DNA of 50,385 nucleotides. It comes from JAGPUQ01 sp036677085 (GTDB taxonomy: Bacteria > Pseudomonadota > Gammaproteobacteria > Pseudomonadales > Porticoccaceae). This document shows, one piece after another, positions 1 to 7,608 of the stretch. The notes below the pieces were generated by a model. That model ran no database searches and had not been told where the DNA came from. It saw nothing but the letters and a program-made list of their open reading frames with translations. Numbering within the stretch: position 1 is the first letter of the stretch; each line of letters opens with the position of its first letter. The stretch spans positions 1-50,385 of the forward strand of contig JAKFFI010000028.1 of NCBI GenBank assembly GCA_036677085.1, given 5' to 3'. The position numbers and the translations under genes are program-made.

Positions 1-783
1 CCGGCGCAGCACCTGCTCCAGGCTCGCCAGACCGTGGTACATCTGGTCGTGCAGATAGGCGTCGAGAATCGCCGACATGGTGCGGGCGTATTCGCCCTTG
101 CGGCCGGCCACGCGGTGGGACAGGACAATGGGAATCGCGCCCAGCAGGTGGCTCGGGTATTCCTCCAGAATGATCCGCTCCACCTGTTTTTCATGGGCCG
201 GATTGACCACCGAGTTCACCAGCGCCACCACGAAGGCCTGGGCGCCGCGATCCACCAGCTGCCGCACGGCGGTGCGGATGTTGTCCGGATCGATGGCAAA
301 CACCACCCCGCCACGAAAATCGATGCGCTCGTCGATACCCTCGATCATGGCGCGCGGCACGATGGGCACCGGCCGGGTCGCGGCCGGCAGATCCTGCTGC
401 CGCGCGTCGCTGAGGCCGTCGCCGTAGCCCCGCGCCCGCATCAGGGGAACCGAGAACTCGAAGCCCGAGGTGGTGAGCAGGCCGACGCGCGGACCCTTGC
501 GCTCGATCAGCGCGTTGGTGCCGAGCGTGGTGGCGTAGCGCACCGCATCCACCTCGGACAACACCTGCTCGACCTCGAGGCCGAGCTGGCCACAGGCATC
601 CTCGAGCGCCGCCATGAAACCGGACGCCAGATTGTGGTGCGTGGTGAGCGCCTTGCCCTCGGCGCGGCGTTCGTTCCACACCAGAAAGCAGTCGGTGAAG
701 GTCCCCCCGATATCGACGCTGACCCGCTTCATCGCACCGGCGGCGTCGGCGCCCGCCGCTGTCATCGCTGCCGCCTGACTCAC
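1..783 (-). CDS. Hydantoinase A-type subunit of an acetophenone-carboxylase-like enzyme (ApcC-like), 3' end cut by the window
   Basis: This is a partial gene; about 261 codons are present and the C-terminus runs off the left edge. The N-terminus has the glycine-rich phosphate-binding motif VDIGGTFTD of the hydantoinase A/oxoprolinase fold, then TTLGTNALIERKGP, also typical of that family. In acetone and acetophenone carboxylases this subunit helps activate the ketone at ATP cost. I chose the GTG at 783 because it overlaps the upstream stop (GTGA) and has a GGGGAGGG ribosome site; ATGs at 765 and 732 are alternatives. It is the third gene of a minus-strand operon (641-aa HyuA-like, 119-aa zinc protein, this gene), which matches the apcA-apcB-apcC order and sizes of the five-subunit acetophenone carboxylase of Aromatoleum. 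The exact substrate is inferred, and a plain hydantoinase is possible. Confidence 0.8.
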   Translation of the reverse strand, partial: MSQAAAMTAAGADAAGAMKRVSVDIGGTFTDCFLVWNERRAEGKALTTHHNLASGFMAALEDACGQLGLEVEQVLSEVDAVRYATTLGTNALIERKGPRVGLLTTSGFEFSVPLMRARGYGDGLSDARQQDLPAATRPVPIVPRAMIEGIDERIDFRGGVVFAIDPDNIRTAVRQLVDRGAQAFVVALVNSVVNPAHEKQVERIILEEYPSHLLGAIPIVLSHRVAGRKGEYARTMSAILDAYLHDQMYHGLASLEQVLRR

Positions 784-1139
784 GACCGGCCCTCCCCGTG
801 GCGCGCCTTGAGGCTGTCGATATCGAGCTGCAGATCGTCCAACGTCAACGGATGTCCGGGCGGCAGGTATTCGACCTCGATCTGGGTCGCGCACTGCGGG
901 CAGTAGTATTCGATGATCCGGCACCAGGTCGGGTCGGGCGCAAAGGTGAACGCGTAGCGCTCGGGATCGATCTTGGGATGATGCACCTCCCGGGGATCGC
1001 GCTCGCACACCAGCAGCGCCTCCTTGTAAGGTCCACGCGCGCTGCCCAGCGCCGCGTCGCAGCGGCGGCAGTGCCAGGTCTCGCGCGTGAGATCGATGGC
1101 GAGATATTCGGTGATGGCTACCCGATTGGGTTCAGACAT
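780..1139 (-). CDS. Acetone/acetophenone carboxylase gamma-type small zinc subunit (ApcB-like)
   Basis: This 119-aa soluble protein has two cysteine pairs, WHCRRC near residue 25 and YYCPQC near residue 80. Such pairs bind zinc in the small subunit of acetone carboxylase (AcxC) and in the 15-kDa ApcB subunit of acetophenone carboxylase. It has no signal peptide or membrane segment, so it should be part of the cytoplasmic carboxylase complex. The start at 1139 has a GGAGG site 9 bases upstream. The gene overlaps the end of the 641-aa subunit by 8 bp and the next subunit by 4 bp, so translation of all three is probably coupled. The gene order supports the assignment more strongly than the sequence alone. 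Confidence 0.8.
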   Translation of the reverse strand: MSEPNRVAITEYLAIDLTRETWHCRRCDAALGSARGPYKEALLVCERDPREVHHPKIDPERYAFTFAPDPTWCRIIEYYCPQCATQIEVEYLPPGHPLTLDDLQLDIDSLKARHGEGRS

Positions 1140-3057
1140 GGGCTTGTGCCTCCAGAATCAGATCGCCATTGGCGGATACCCGAAACGACCAGCCGGGCCG
1201 CACCAGACAGGTGAGATAGGCGTCGCGAAACAGCGCGGGTCCAGCACCCGCGCTGCCGGGTGACAGGTCTTTCAGGGCGTAAACCGGCACCTCGGTGGGC
1301 TCCCCGTCCAGCTGCACCCGGGCCGCACCGGTTGCGCTCGCCGCCTGCGTCGACACCTCCGTGCTGGCGGGCAATCGGGGTTGCCGCAGGCCATGGGTCG
1401 CCACCAGGCGCAGGCCGGCATCGTCGAGGCCGGACGGGAACGCGCCCTGCCAGGGTTGCGCCTCCAGGCGCCCGTCCACCGCGCCGCACACTTCGACCAC
1501 CTCGGTCCAGGCGCCGGCGGCCAGACCTTCGCCGAACATGTCGCGGCGGGCGCGCTCGCGCAGCTCGGCGAGCACCACGTCGGCACCACGCGCCGTCACC
1601 TCCGCGGCCGGCACCCGGTACTGGTGGGACAGATCGCTGAAGCCGATACCGTAGGCGCTGAACACCGACGCATAGGCCGGCACGATCACCCGTCGGAATC
1701 CCGCCGCCGCCGCGATACCACAGGCGTTCATGGGTCCGCCGCCACCGAAGGCGAGCAGATCGCCGCCGGGCGCAATGCCGCGACTGGCGAGAATATCCCG
1801 CAGGTGCGTCGCGACCTGGGATTCGTAGGCCGCGATCATGCGCTGCACGGCCGCGCCCAGCGCCAATCCCAAAGGCTCGGCGATGTTTTCACCGATCACC
1901 TTTTCGGCCAGGCCGGGATCGAGCTTGAGCTCGCCGCCGAGATAATTGTCCGGGTCCAGGACACCGGCGAGCAGCAGGGCATCGGTGATGGTGGGCAGGC
2001 TGCCGCCGCGGCCAAAGCAGGCGGGGCCGGGCGCGGCGCCGACACTCTCCGGCCCGATCCGGATTGTGTCGCCATCGAGACGAAAGACGGAGCTGCCCCC
2101 GTAGCCGATGCTGACGATATCCCCCATCGCAAAGGACGAGGGAATCTCCTCGTCGCCGATCAGCCCGTGGGCGAACTCGGTGGCCGCGCCATCCACCAGC
2201 GTGGAGATATCGGTAGTGGTGCCGCCGATATCCACGGCGACCAGCAGCGGCGAGCCGTACCAGCGCGCGTAGGCGGCGGCGCCGGCCAGGCCACCGCGCG
2301 GTCCCGAGCCATAGGTCTTGATCGCGGTGGTCTTGGCCACCCGGGCCGAATCACCGTCGTTGCGATAGATCAGCAGCGGACTGCCCAGATGGTGCTGCTG
2401 GGTGACGCGCTCGGCACCGTACAGAAACAGTTCCATGCCGGGATGAAGATAGGAATTCACCACCGCGGAAAACAGGCGGCGGCCGTGATCGTCGTCGCGC
2501 ACCAGCTCGTGCGAAAACAGCACCGGAATGGCGCCCAGCAGATGGCGCGGATAGCGTTCCAGCACTTCGTCCTTGACGCACAGCTCCTGCGCCGGCTCCG
2601 GCAGTGCCACCACGATGCGCGACACGCCCTGGGAGATGAGCTGGCTGACGCTGGCCATCAGCCCGGTGGCATCCACCGCGCCGCCGTCAAACCGCAGGCT
2701 CACCACCGGGCTCGGCACCATGGCGGCCCACAGGGCCGTGCCACCCAGGCGGTCGGCGCCGTACAGGCGACTCTCCTCACCCGCCAGCACCATGACACCC
2801 ACCGGGGTGCCCTTGTGCTCCACCACGGCGTTGGTGCCGGACGTCGTCGAATAGCGCAGATACTCGGTCTCGCCGAGCAGGCGCGCGAGATCGGTTTCGC
2901 CGTAACACGCCAGCGCCAGGCGCTCCAGCACCGCAATGAAACACTGCGACAGGTCGTGGGGCGTGGTCGGCGACTTGACGTGCAGCACACGTTCGCCGTC
3001 GGTGGCGATGGCGTCCGTGAAGGAGCCTCCGTTGTCGATATTGACCAGGAATGCCAT
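1132..3057 (-). CDS. Hydantoinase A/oxoprolinase-family subunit of a ketone carboxylase (ApcA-like)
   Basis: The protein has 641 aa, close to the roughly 70-kDa ApcA subunit of acetophenone carboxylase. The N-terminal nucleotide-binding loop reads NIDNGGSFTDA instead of the usual DIGGTFTD, a variation also seen in the beta-like subunits of ketone carboxylases. A second ATPase-fold loop is VAVDIGGTTTDIS near residue 270. The C-terminal third has the family's GGGGPMNACGIA and YASVFSAYGIGFSD motifs. It is the first gene of the operon, and its end overlaps the 119-aa zinc subunit. With the partial HyuA-like gene downstream, this fits an ATP-dependent ketone carboxylase of the Apc type, which would feed an aroylacetate toward CoA ligation. 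The biotin-free mechanism is known for the family; the substrate here is inferred. Confidence 0.8.
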   Translation of the reverse strand: MAFLVNIDNGGSFTDAIATDGERVLHVKSPTTPHDLSQCFIAVLERLALACYGETDLARLLGETEYLRYSTTSGTNAVVEHKGTPVGVMVLAGEESRLYGADRLGGTALWAAMVPSPVVSLRFDGGAVDATGLMASVSQLISQGVSRIVVALPEPAQELCVKDEVLERYPRHLLGAIPVLFSHELVRDDDHGRRLFSAVVNSYLHPGMELFLYGAERVTQQHHLGSPLLIYRNDGDSARVAKTTAIKTYGSGPRGGLAGAAAYARWYGSPLLVAVDIGGTTTDISTLVDGAATEFAHGLIGDEEIPSSFAMGDIVSIGYGGSSVFRLDGDTIRIGPESVGAAPGPACFGRGGSLPTITDALLLAGVLDPDNYLGGELKLDPGLAEKVIGENIAEPLGLALGAAVQRMIAAYESQVATHLRDILASRGIAPGGDLLAFGGGGPMNACGIAAAAGFRRVIVPAYASVFSAYGIGFSDLSHQYRVPAAEVTARGADVVLAELRERARRDMFGEGLAAGAWTEVVEVCGAVDGRLEAQPWQGAFPSGLDDAGLRLVATHGLRQPRLPASTEVSTQAASATGAARVQLDGEPTEVPVYALKDLSPGSAGAGPALFRDAYLTCLVRPGWSFRVSANGDLILEAQAHV

Positions 3058-3198
3058 GAAATATCGTCCAGTGCTTGATGAAGACTGGCCGCGGGAAGCG
3101 CAGCGACCGGCCCCGCCACGCCGTCAAAACCCGGTGTGGTCAGCGTCGCACTACGGGTTTCCCGGCCTCGGCCGCACGCGCCGGCCTGTAGTTATGGG

Positions 3199-3220
3199 GA
3201 TAGCTATCGAGATAGCTATC
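3199..3220. promoter_or_regulatory. Two tandem copies of the palindrome GATAGCTATC, candidate operator
   Basis: GATAGCTATC, a perfect 10-bp palindrome, occurs at 3199-3208 and again at 3211-3220, with centres exactly 12 bp apart. It lies between the apcA-like start codon at 3057 and a promoter-like sequence at 3245-3271, so a bound regulator would block elongation from that promoter. The regulator is unknown. Confidence 0.5.
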
Positions 3221-3244
3221 GGGCTCGCCGGCGCGGCACCCATG

Positions 3245-3271
3245 ACAATACAAGGACCCCGGTACTGTCAA
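3245..3271 (-). promoter_or_regulatory. Candidate sigma-70 promoter of the apc-like operon
   Basis: On the minus strand a perfect -35 hexamer TTGACA (3271-3266) is followed after 15 bp by TATTGT (3250-3245; 4 of 6 matches to TATAAT). The spacing is shorter than the usual 17 bp. It points toward the apcA-like gene and would leave a leader of about 180 nt carrying the tandem palindromes. Confidence 0.4.
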
Positions 3272-3279
3272 CCTGGGCC

Positions 3280-3588
3280 TTACCGGTCGTAGTCGTCGGT
3301 CTCTCTCAATCCCTTCTTTTTCAGGTCTGCTTTCGAACCACCACCGAGAAAATTGCGCACTGCCGCGAGGGCCGGGAATCCCCCGACTGGATAGTAGGCG
3401 CCAAAATCAGCAGTGCCGGCCGTTCGCCTGGCTGCCGGCGAAGCTCGGCAAACCTGCGCCGCTCGCGCCGCCGGCGACCGATGACAACCCCACCAGATCC
3501 AGAACAGCGGCGCCAACGCCAGCAGCCCCAGCACGATGCCACGCGGGGCGAGCACCTTGGTGATGAACTCGCGCAGCGTCTCCAGCAT
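3280..3588 (-). CDS. Doubtful small membrane protein ORF, possibly broken
   Basis: This is an open frame of 102 codons. Residues about 15-34 (GIVLGLLALAPLFWIWWG) form one convincing hydrophobic segment, after a short amphipathic start. The following Arg/Ala-rich stretch looks like a wrong-frame translation, and a second frame also stays open through 3321-3542, so a frameshift after the membrane segment is possible. I do not recognise a family. It lies between the apc-like promoter and the toxin-antitoxin pair, in a region otherwise without intact genes. Confidence 0.25.
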   Translation of the reverse strand: MLETLREFITKVLAPRGIVLGLLALAPLFWIWWGCHRSPAARAAQVCRASPAARRTAGTADFGAYYPVGGFPALAAVRNFLGGGSKADLKKKGLRETDDYDR

Positions 3589-3651
3589 CAGATGAGTTCC
3601 GCTGGATAGGCTTCGAGCCGCGCACCGCAGACGGCCATCGGCGGCGGACAG

Positions 3652-3806
3652 TTACCGCCCGCGCCGCTCCGGCGGCAGGTCGAGTGTAAGGTCCACATAG
3701 CGCGCGTCCTTGCTGCAAACCGCTGCGGCTAGGTTCACCGACAGGGTGCCGATGAGACGTCCCTGAAGTCCTGTCCGAGGTATTCGGGCACTGCGGCGAT
3801 GCTCAT
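3652..3806 (-). pseudogene. Coding-like debris in two frames
   Basis: On the minus strand an ATG at 3806 opens MSIAAVPEYLGQDFRD and stops soon afterwards. A second frame then reads GTLSVNLAAAVCSKDARYVD and ends in TAA at 3654-3652. The composition looks like protein and the two pieces would join with one frame change. The first piece faintly recalls the start of RAMP-type Cmr6 proteins, but I cannot confirm this. The rest of 3589-3857 holds only the toxin-antitoxin leader, with direct TTACG repeats at about 3824-3838. Confidence 0.2.
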
Positions 3807-3857
3807 GGCGTGTTTTCCTAGTGTTACGATGTCTTACGTTTGTTTGGAGGGCAGCCC

Positions 3858-4073
3858 ATGGCCACGCTCACCATCCGCCTCGACGATGAACTCGACCACA
3901 CCCTGACCCGCCTTGCTGCGGAGAGCCACCGCACCAAGAGCGAGCTGGTGCGCGATATGCTGCGGCGGCAGGCGGCGCTGGCCGAACTGCGGCGGTCGAG
4001 GGAATTGCTCAAGCCCTTTGCCGAACGAGCCGGGTATCTGACCGACGAAGATTTCTTCCGCGACTTCTCGTGA
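3858..4073 (+). CDS. Ribbon-helix-helix (CopG/MetJ-type) antitoxin
   Basis: This 71-aa protein has the short N-terminal beta strand MATLTIRLDDEL followed by two helices, with the SHRTKSELVRDML turn typical of CopG/RHH DNA-binding dimers. The acidic, aromatic C-terminal tail (TDEDFFRDFS) is typical of the antitoxin segment that wraps the toxin. The ATG at 3858 has GGAGG 7 bases upstream; an in-frame TTG at 3840 is less likely. It overlaps the downstream PIN toxin frame by 4 bp (GTGA), the classical antitoxin-first arrangement. Such antitoxins usually repress their own promoter, and the leader contains repeated TTACG half-sites. It is the only recognisable DNA-binding regulator in the window. 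Confidence 0.85.
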   Translation: MATLTIRLDDELDHTLTRLAAESHRTKSELVRDMLRRQAALAELRRSRELLKPFAERAGYLTDEDFFRDFS

Positions 4074-4476
4074 AGGTCTTCGTCGACACCAACGTCTGGC
4101 TGAGCGGCCGTTTCCGCCCGGGCTGTGCGCCGAATTTCTGGAAGCACTGGTCGAATCGGACGCCGCCATCCTGCTCGACACGCGGGTGCTGGACGAATTC
4201 ATGCGGATTGCCCGCGACAAACTGAAGGTGGACGAGCCCCTGCTGGCGCGCGCTGCGGCGTTTTTCCACCAGTCCGGGGTACCGGTGCCGGCCGCTGCGG
4301 CACCGACCGCAGGCGTGCCCGACCCGGACGATGCCTGGATCATCGCCGCCGCGCTGAACGCCGGGGCGGATCTGTTCGTCACCGGCGACAAGGCCCTGCT
4401 CGAACTCGGCGCCGTTCAGGGCCTGCCCATCATCGATCCGCGCACGGCTTACGCGCGCCTCCGGGGGCTGGGATAA
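4070..4476 (+). pseudogene. PIN-domain (VapC-like) toxin disrupted by a one-base frameshift
   Basis: A GTG at 4070 overlaps the antitoxin stop and opens VKVFVDTNVWLSGR, the start of a PIN nuclease with its first metal-binding Asp. Near 4117-4123 (cccgggctgtgc) the frame is lost: one extra base there would join it to ...CAEFLEALVESD and then to the intact remainder, with the conserved acidic residues in RVLDEFM, PDPDDAWI and VTGDKAL. With the frame restored the protein would be about 136 aa, normal for PIN toxins (RNases acting on tRNA or mRNA). The lesion is next to a C/G run, so it may be a real inactivation or a sequencing error. An ATG at 4198 in the second frame could give only a truncated, inactive product. 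Confidence 0.75.
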
Positions 4477-4582
4477 GGGTACGGACGGCATTTTCCGCCC
4501 CTGTCCGCAGTCATCTGCCGCAACCGCGCAGGCAGGCGCCTTGAAATCACTGGGTTTCCGCCTGCACTGGCATGGCAGATGT

Positions 4583-5929
4583 TCAGAATGCGTCCGCCGC
4601 CAGCTGGCCATAGAGGTCATAGTCGTCGGCTTCCTCGACCAGCACCTGCACCAGATCACCGGGGCGCAGTACGATGCCCTCCGGTTCCGGATCGATGTAG
4701 ACGTGACCGTCGATCTCCGGCGCGTCGCCCCGGGACCGGCCGATGGCGCCCTCCTCTGTCACTTCATCGACCAGCACCTCAAGGGTGCGCCCGACTTTCA
4801 CTTGGAGGCGCGCCGCGCTGATTTCCTGCTGGGCCGCCATCAGCCGTTCCCAGCGCTCGCGCTTGACCTCTTCCGGTACCGCGCCCGGCAGTGCGTTGGC
4901 GCGGGCGCCGGCCACCGCCTCGTATTGAAAACAGCCGACACGGTCGAGCTGTGCTTCGCTGAGCCAGTCGAGCAGGAGTTGAAAATCCGCTTCCGTTTCG
5001 CCGGGAAACCCGACGATGAAGGTGCTGCGCAGCACCAGGTCGGGACACTGGGCGCGCCAGTCGCGGATGCGGTCGAGGGTCTTCTCCTGATGCGCCGGCC
5101 GCTTCATGGCCTTGAGCACGGCGGGACTCGCGTGCTGAAAGGGAATATCGAGGTAGGGCAGGATGCGGCCCTCCGCCAGCAGCGGAATCACCGCGTCCAC
5201 ATGGGGATAGGGATAGACATAGTGCAGGCGCACCCACACACCCAGTTCGCCCAGCGCCCGGCACAGCTCCAGCATGTTGGTTTTCACCGGCCGGCCCTGC
5301 CAGAAGCCGGTGCGGTACTTGAGGTCGACGCCGTAGGCGCTGGTGTCCTGGGAGATCACCAGCAGCTCGCGCACGCCGGCGGCGACCAGCCGCTCGGCCT
5401 CGTCCAGCACCTCGCCCACCGGGCGACTGACCAGGCGGCCGCGCAGATCGGGGATGATGCAGAAGGTGCAGGCATGGTTACAGCCCTCGGCGATCTTGAG
5501 GTAGGCGTAGTGGCGCGGCGTCAGCTTGATGCCCTGGGGCGGCACCAGATCGAGATAGGGATCGTGCGCCGCCGGGGCCGGCGCCCACGCGCGTACCGCC
5601 GCCACCACCTGCTCGTACTGCTGGGGTCCGCTGACCGCGAGCACGTCGGGGTGTACCGCGCGGATCGCGGCCTCGTCGCCGCCCATGCAGCCAGTGACGA
5701 TCACGCGGCCGTTCTCGGCCAGCGCCTCGCCGATCGCCTCCAGGGATTCCTGCTTGGCGCTGTCGAGAAAACCACAGGTGTTCACCACCACCACGTCGGC
5801 GCCGTCGTAGCTGGGCGCGACTTCGTAACCTTCCAGCCGCAACTGGGTGAGGATGCGCTCGGAATCGACCAGCGCCTTGGGACAACCGAGGCTGACGAAA
5901 CCGACCCGTCCTGCTTTGCTTTCTGTCAT
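4583..5929 (-). CDS. rimO: Ribosomal protein S12 methylthiotransferase RimO
   Basis: The protein has 448 aa, the usual length for RimO. The N-terminal MTTase domain (about 1-120) begins GRVGFVSLGCPKALVDSE. The radical-SAM core has CNHACTFC (CX3CX2C) near residue 155 and the RGRLVSRP loop after it. A C-terminal TRAM domain (about 370-445) contains ARLQVKVGRTLEVLVDE. It methylthiolates the beta carbon of a conserved aspartate of ribosomal protein S12 with two [4Fe-4S] clusters. SLGCPK and GDAPEID favour RimO over the tRNA enzyme MiaB. It is a housekeeping gene, apparently monocistronic, followed by the toxin-antitoxin pair on the opposite strand. No strong ribosome site precedes the ATG. Confidence 0.95.
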   Translation of the reverse strand: MTESKAGRVGFVSLGCPKALVDSERILTQLRLEGYEVAPSYDGADVVVVNTCGFLDSAKQESLEAIGEALAENGRVIVTGCMGGDEAAIRAVHPDVLAVSGPQQYEQVVAAVRAWAPAPAAHDPYLDLVPPQGIKLTPRHYAYLKIAEGCNHACTFCIIPDLRGRLVSRPVGEVLDEAERLVAAGVRELLVISQDTSAYGVDLKYRTGFWQGRPVKTNMLELCRALGELGVWVRLHYVYPYPHVDAVIPLLAEGRILPYLDIPFQHASPAVLKAMKRPAHQEKTLDRIRDWRAQCPDLVLRSTFIVGFPGETEADFQLLLDWLSEAQLDRVGCFQYEAVAGARANALPGAVPEEVKRERWERLMAAQQEISAARLQVKVGRTLEVLVDEVTEEGAIGRSRGDAPEIDGHVYIDPEPEGIVLRPGDLVQVLVEEADDYDLYGQLAADAF

Positions 5930-6076
5930 GGGGAATACCGATCGAAGGGCCGCCGGAACCGGCCCTGTTGAAGACCGGCGCAGGGTTGCGCCGGGCGCGC
6001 ATTATCGCGGCAGTGTCAGGCGCACGCCAGTTGCCGGCAATTTCAGGACGGCTCTGGCTGCCCCCTCCTCAACCCA

Positions 6077-6529
6077 TCATTCCCGCAACGCGGGATATTT
6101 CGGATTCGCGATCGCGAGCTTGTCGCGCACCGTCTGGCGCACATGGGCGATGACTTCCGCGCGGCGGTCGTCGAGCGCGCCGGCGCGAATCCGCGCGCAC
6201 AGCTCCGCATTGCCGGCATCGAGGGCGGCGCGTATGTCGCATTCATCGCGGTCCGGCCCCACCAAGGCTTGCAGCATGCGCACCGCGATGTCGTCGATAA
6301 CCTCGCCCTGGGCACCGCGGTCGTTCCCCAGTAGTGCCTGCAACCCGGCCAGCTCGGCGCGATCCGCCTGGTCGCCCAGCGTGAATTCGCGCTGCACGAT
6401 GGCGAGGATGTTGGCGGCCACCCGACATTTGTAGGCGCTGGCGCCGCCAAGCTGGGGCAGCACTTCATCGCGCAGAAAGGCTGCGACGCCGGCGAGCAGT
6501 TCATCCGCGGTGGCGCGGTCCTGGGGCAT
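6077..6529 (-). CDS. DUF6285-type protein
   Basis: This is a 150-aa, mainly helical, soluble protein. Recognisable parts are ELLAGVAAFLRDEVLPQL at the start, a middle segment KCRVAANILAIVQREF, and a C-terminal tail ANPKYPALRE. Small proteins of this kind (DUF6285 in my recollection) usually sit beside phosphotransferases of the kind encoded upstream and acyl-CoA dehydrogenases; their function is unknown. The ATG at 6529 lies two bases beyond the kinase stop, so the two genes are almost certainly co-translated. The frame stays open far upstream inside the kinase gene, but that extension overlaps the kinase and is rejected. Confidence 0.75.
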   Translation of the reverse strand: MPQDRATADELLAGVAAFLRDEVLPQLGGASAYKCRVAANILAIVQREFTLGDQADRAELAGLQALLGNDRGAQGEVIDDIAVRMLQALVGPDRDECDIRAALDAGNAELCARIRAGALDDRRAEVIAHVRQTVRDKLAIANPKYPALRE

Positions 6530-6531
6530 GC

Positions 6532-7608
6532 TCAACCCTCCTCGATCAGTTGCAGGAGATCCAGTTCGTTTTCGCAGGCGCGGCGGCCGATGGCCATGTG
6601 CTCGAAGGAATCGATCAGGCCGGAAAGATGTTTGTACGCCTGGAACATGCACACGATGCCCCACTTGAGGGTGCCGAACACTTCCCAGAAATGCACCGCT
6701 TGGGGGTCCACTTTGCGCCCGCCTGCGGCCTCGTAGCCCGCGAACAGATCCTCGCGCCGGCCGAAGCCGCCCACCGGATGCCGGTGCTGGCCGAAACGCC
6801 AGGCGCGCACGCACAGCCAGCCGAGGTCTTCCATGCCGTCGCCGATGTGGCCCAGCTCCCAGTCGAGCACGGCGCGGATGCCGTCCGGCCCCACCACGAA
6901 GTTGCCGTTGCGGAAATCGCCGTGCACGAGCCCGGCCGGGGCATCGTCGGGGCAGTGCTGCTCCAGCCAGCGGAAGGCGAGCTCGAAGGCCGGGTGGTAC
7001 TCCGGCCGCGCCACCGCCGTATTGTCCCGGTAGAAATCGCTGATGCCGTCGAGCAGGTCGCGGTAGTAGGCCAGCAGCGCCCGCACCGGCATGCGGGTGA
7101 GACCGGCCGGCAATTTCGTCACGTCGATGGCGTGCAGCCCGGCGAGGATCTCGCCGCACTGGCGCGCCATGGTCGCGCGCGCGCCAGCAAAGGCATCGTC
7201 GCGCAGGATGCGCGGCGCCAGCACTTCGCCCGCAATGCGATCCATCACATAGCAGCCGCCCAGGGCGTGCTCCGCGGGCAGGCTGAAATGCACGCGGGCG
7301 ACCAAGCCGCCGGCTTCGAACACCAGGCGCTGGAGTTCGGCTTCGGTCTCGCGGTCGAGGGAATAGGCGGTCTTGCCGCCCCGCCAACCCTCGGGGCCGG
7401 CGCTGCCGGTGTCGCCCGGATCGCGGCGCAGGATCAGCTCGCGGCGTTCGCCGTCCGCGCCCACCACGTCGAAGGACCAGGTCTCGCGCGAGGCGCCACC
7501 CGAGAGACGCACCAGATGCTCGATGGTCGCCGCGCCAAAATGCCGCACGACGTCCGGGGCCAGCAGCGCGCCGACGCGAGCCGGATCGAGATCGACCGCC
7601 GGCTTCAC
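6532..7608 (-). CDS. APH-family phosphotransferase (acyl-CoA dehydrogenase-associated type)
   Basis: The 358-aa protein has the aminoglycoside-phosphotransferase/choline-kinase fold: an N-lobe with LSGGASRETWSFDV near residue 35, a catalytic loop LVHGDFRNGNF and a metal-binding VLDWELGHIGD. This catabolic branch is often found with acyl-CoA dehydrogenases such as ACAD10/11 homologues; it probably phosphorylates a small hydroxylated metabolite (4-hydroxyacyl-CoA in the ACAD11 case) rather than an antibiotic. The GTG start at 7608 overlaps the previous stop (GTGA), and the DUF6285 gene follows after two bases. The substrate is not known. Confidence 0.85.
   Translation of the reverse strand: MKPAVDLDPARVGALLAPDVVRHFGAATIEHLVRLSGGASRETWSFDVVGADGERRELILRRDPGDTGSAGPEGWRGGKTAYSLDRETEAELQRLVFEAGGLVARVHFSLPAEHALGGCYVMDRIAGEVLAPRILRDDAFAGARATMARQCGEILAGLHAIDVTKLPAGLTRMPVRALLAYYRDLLDGISDFYRDNTAVARPEYHPAFELAFRWLEQHCPDDAPAGLVHGDFRNGNFVVGPDGIRAVLDWELGHIGDGMEDLGWLCVRAWRFGQHRHPVGGFGRREDLFAGYEAAGGRKVDPQAVHFWEVFGTLKWGIVCMFQAYKHLSGLIDSFEHMAIGRRACENELDLLQLIEEG

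Noticed and set aside
1381..3078. 565-codon plus-strand ORF antisense to the apcA-like gene
   Set aside because: Shadow frame with His/Arg/Gln-rich low-complexity sequence; the minus-strand frame has clear family motifs.
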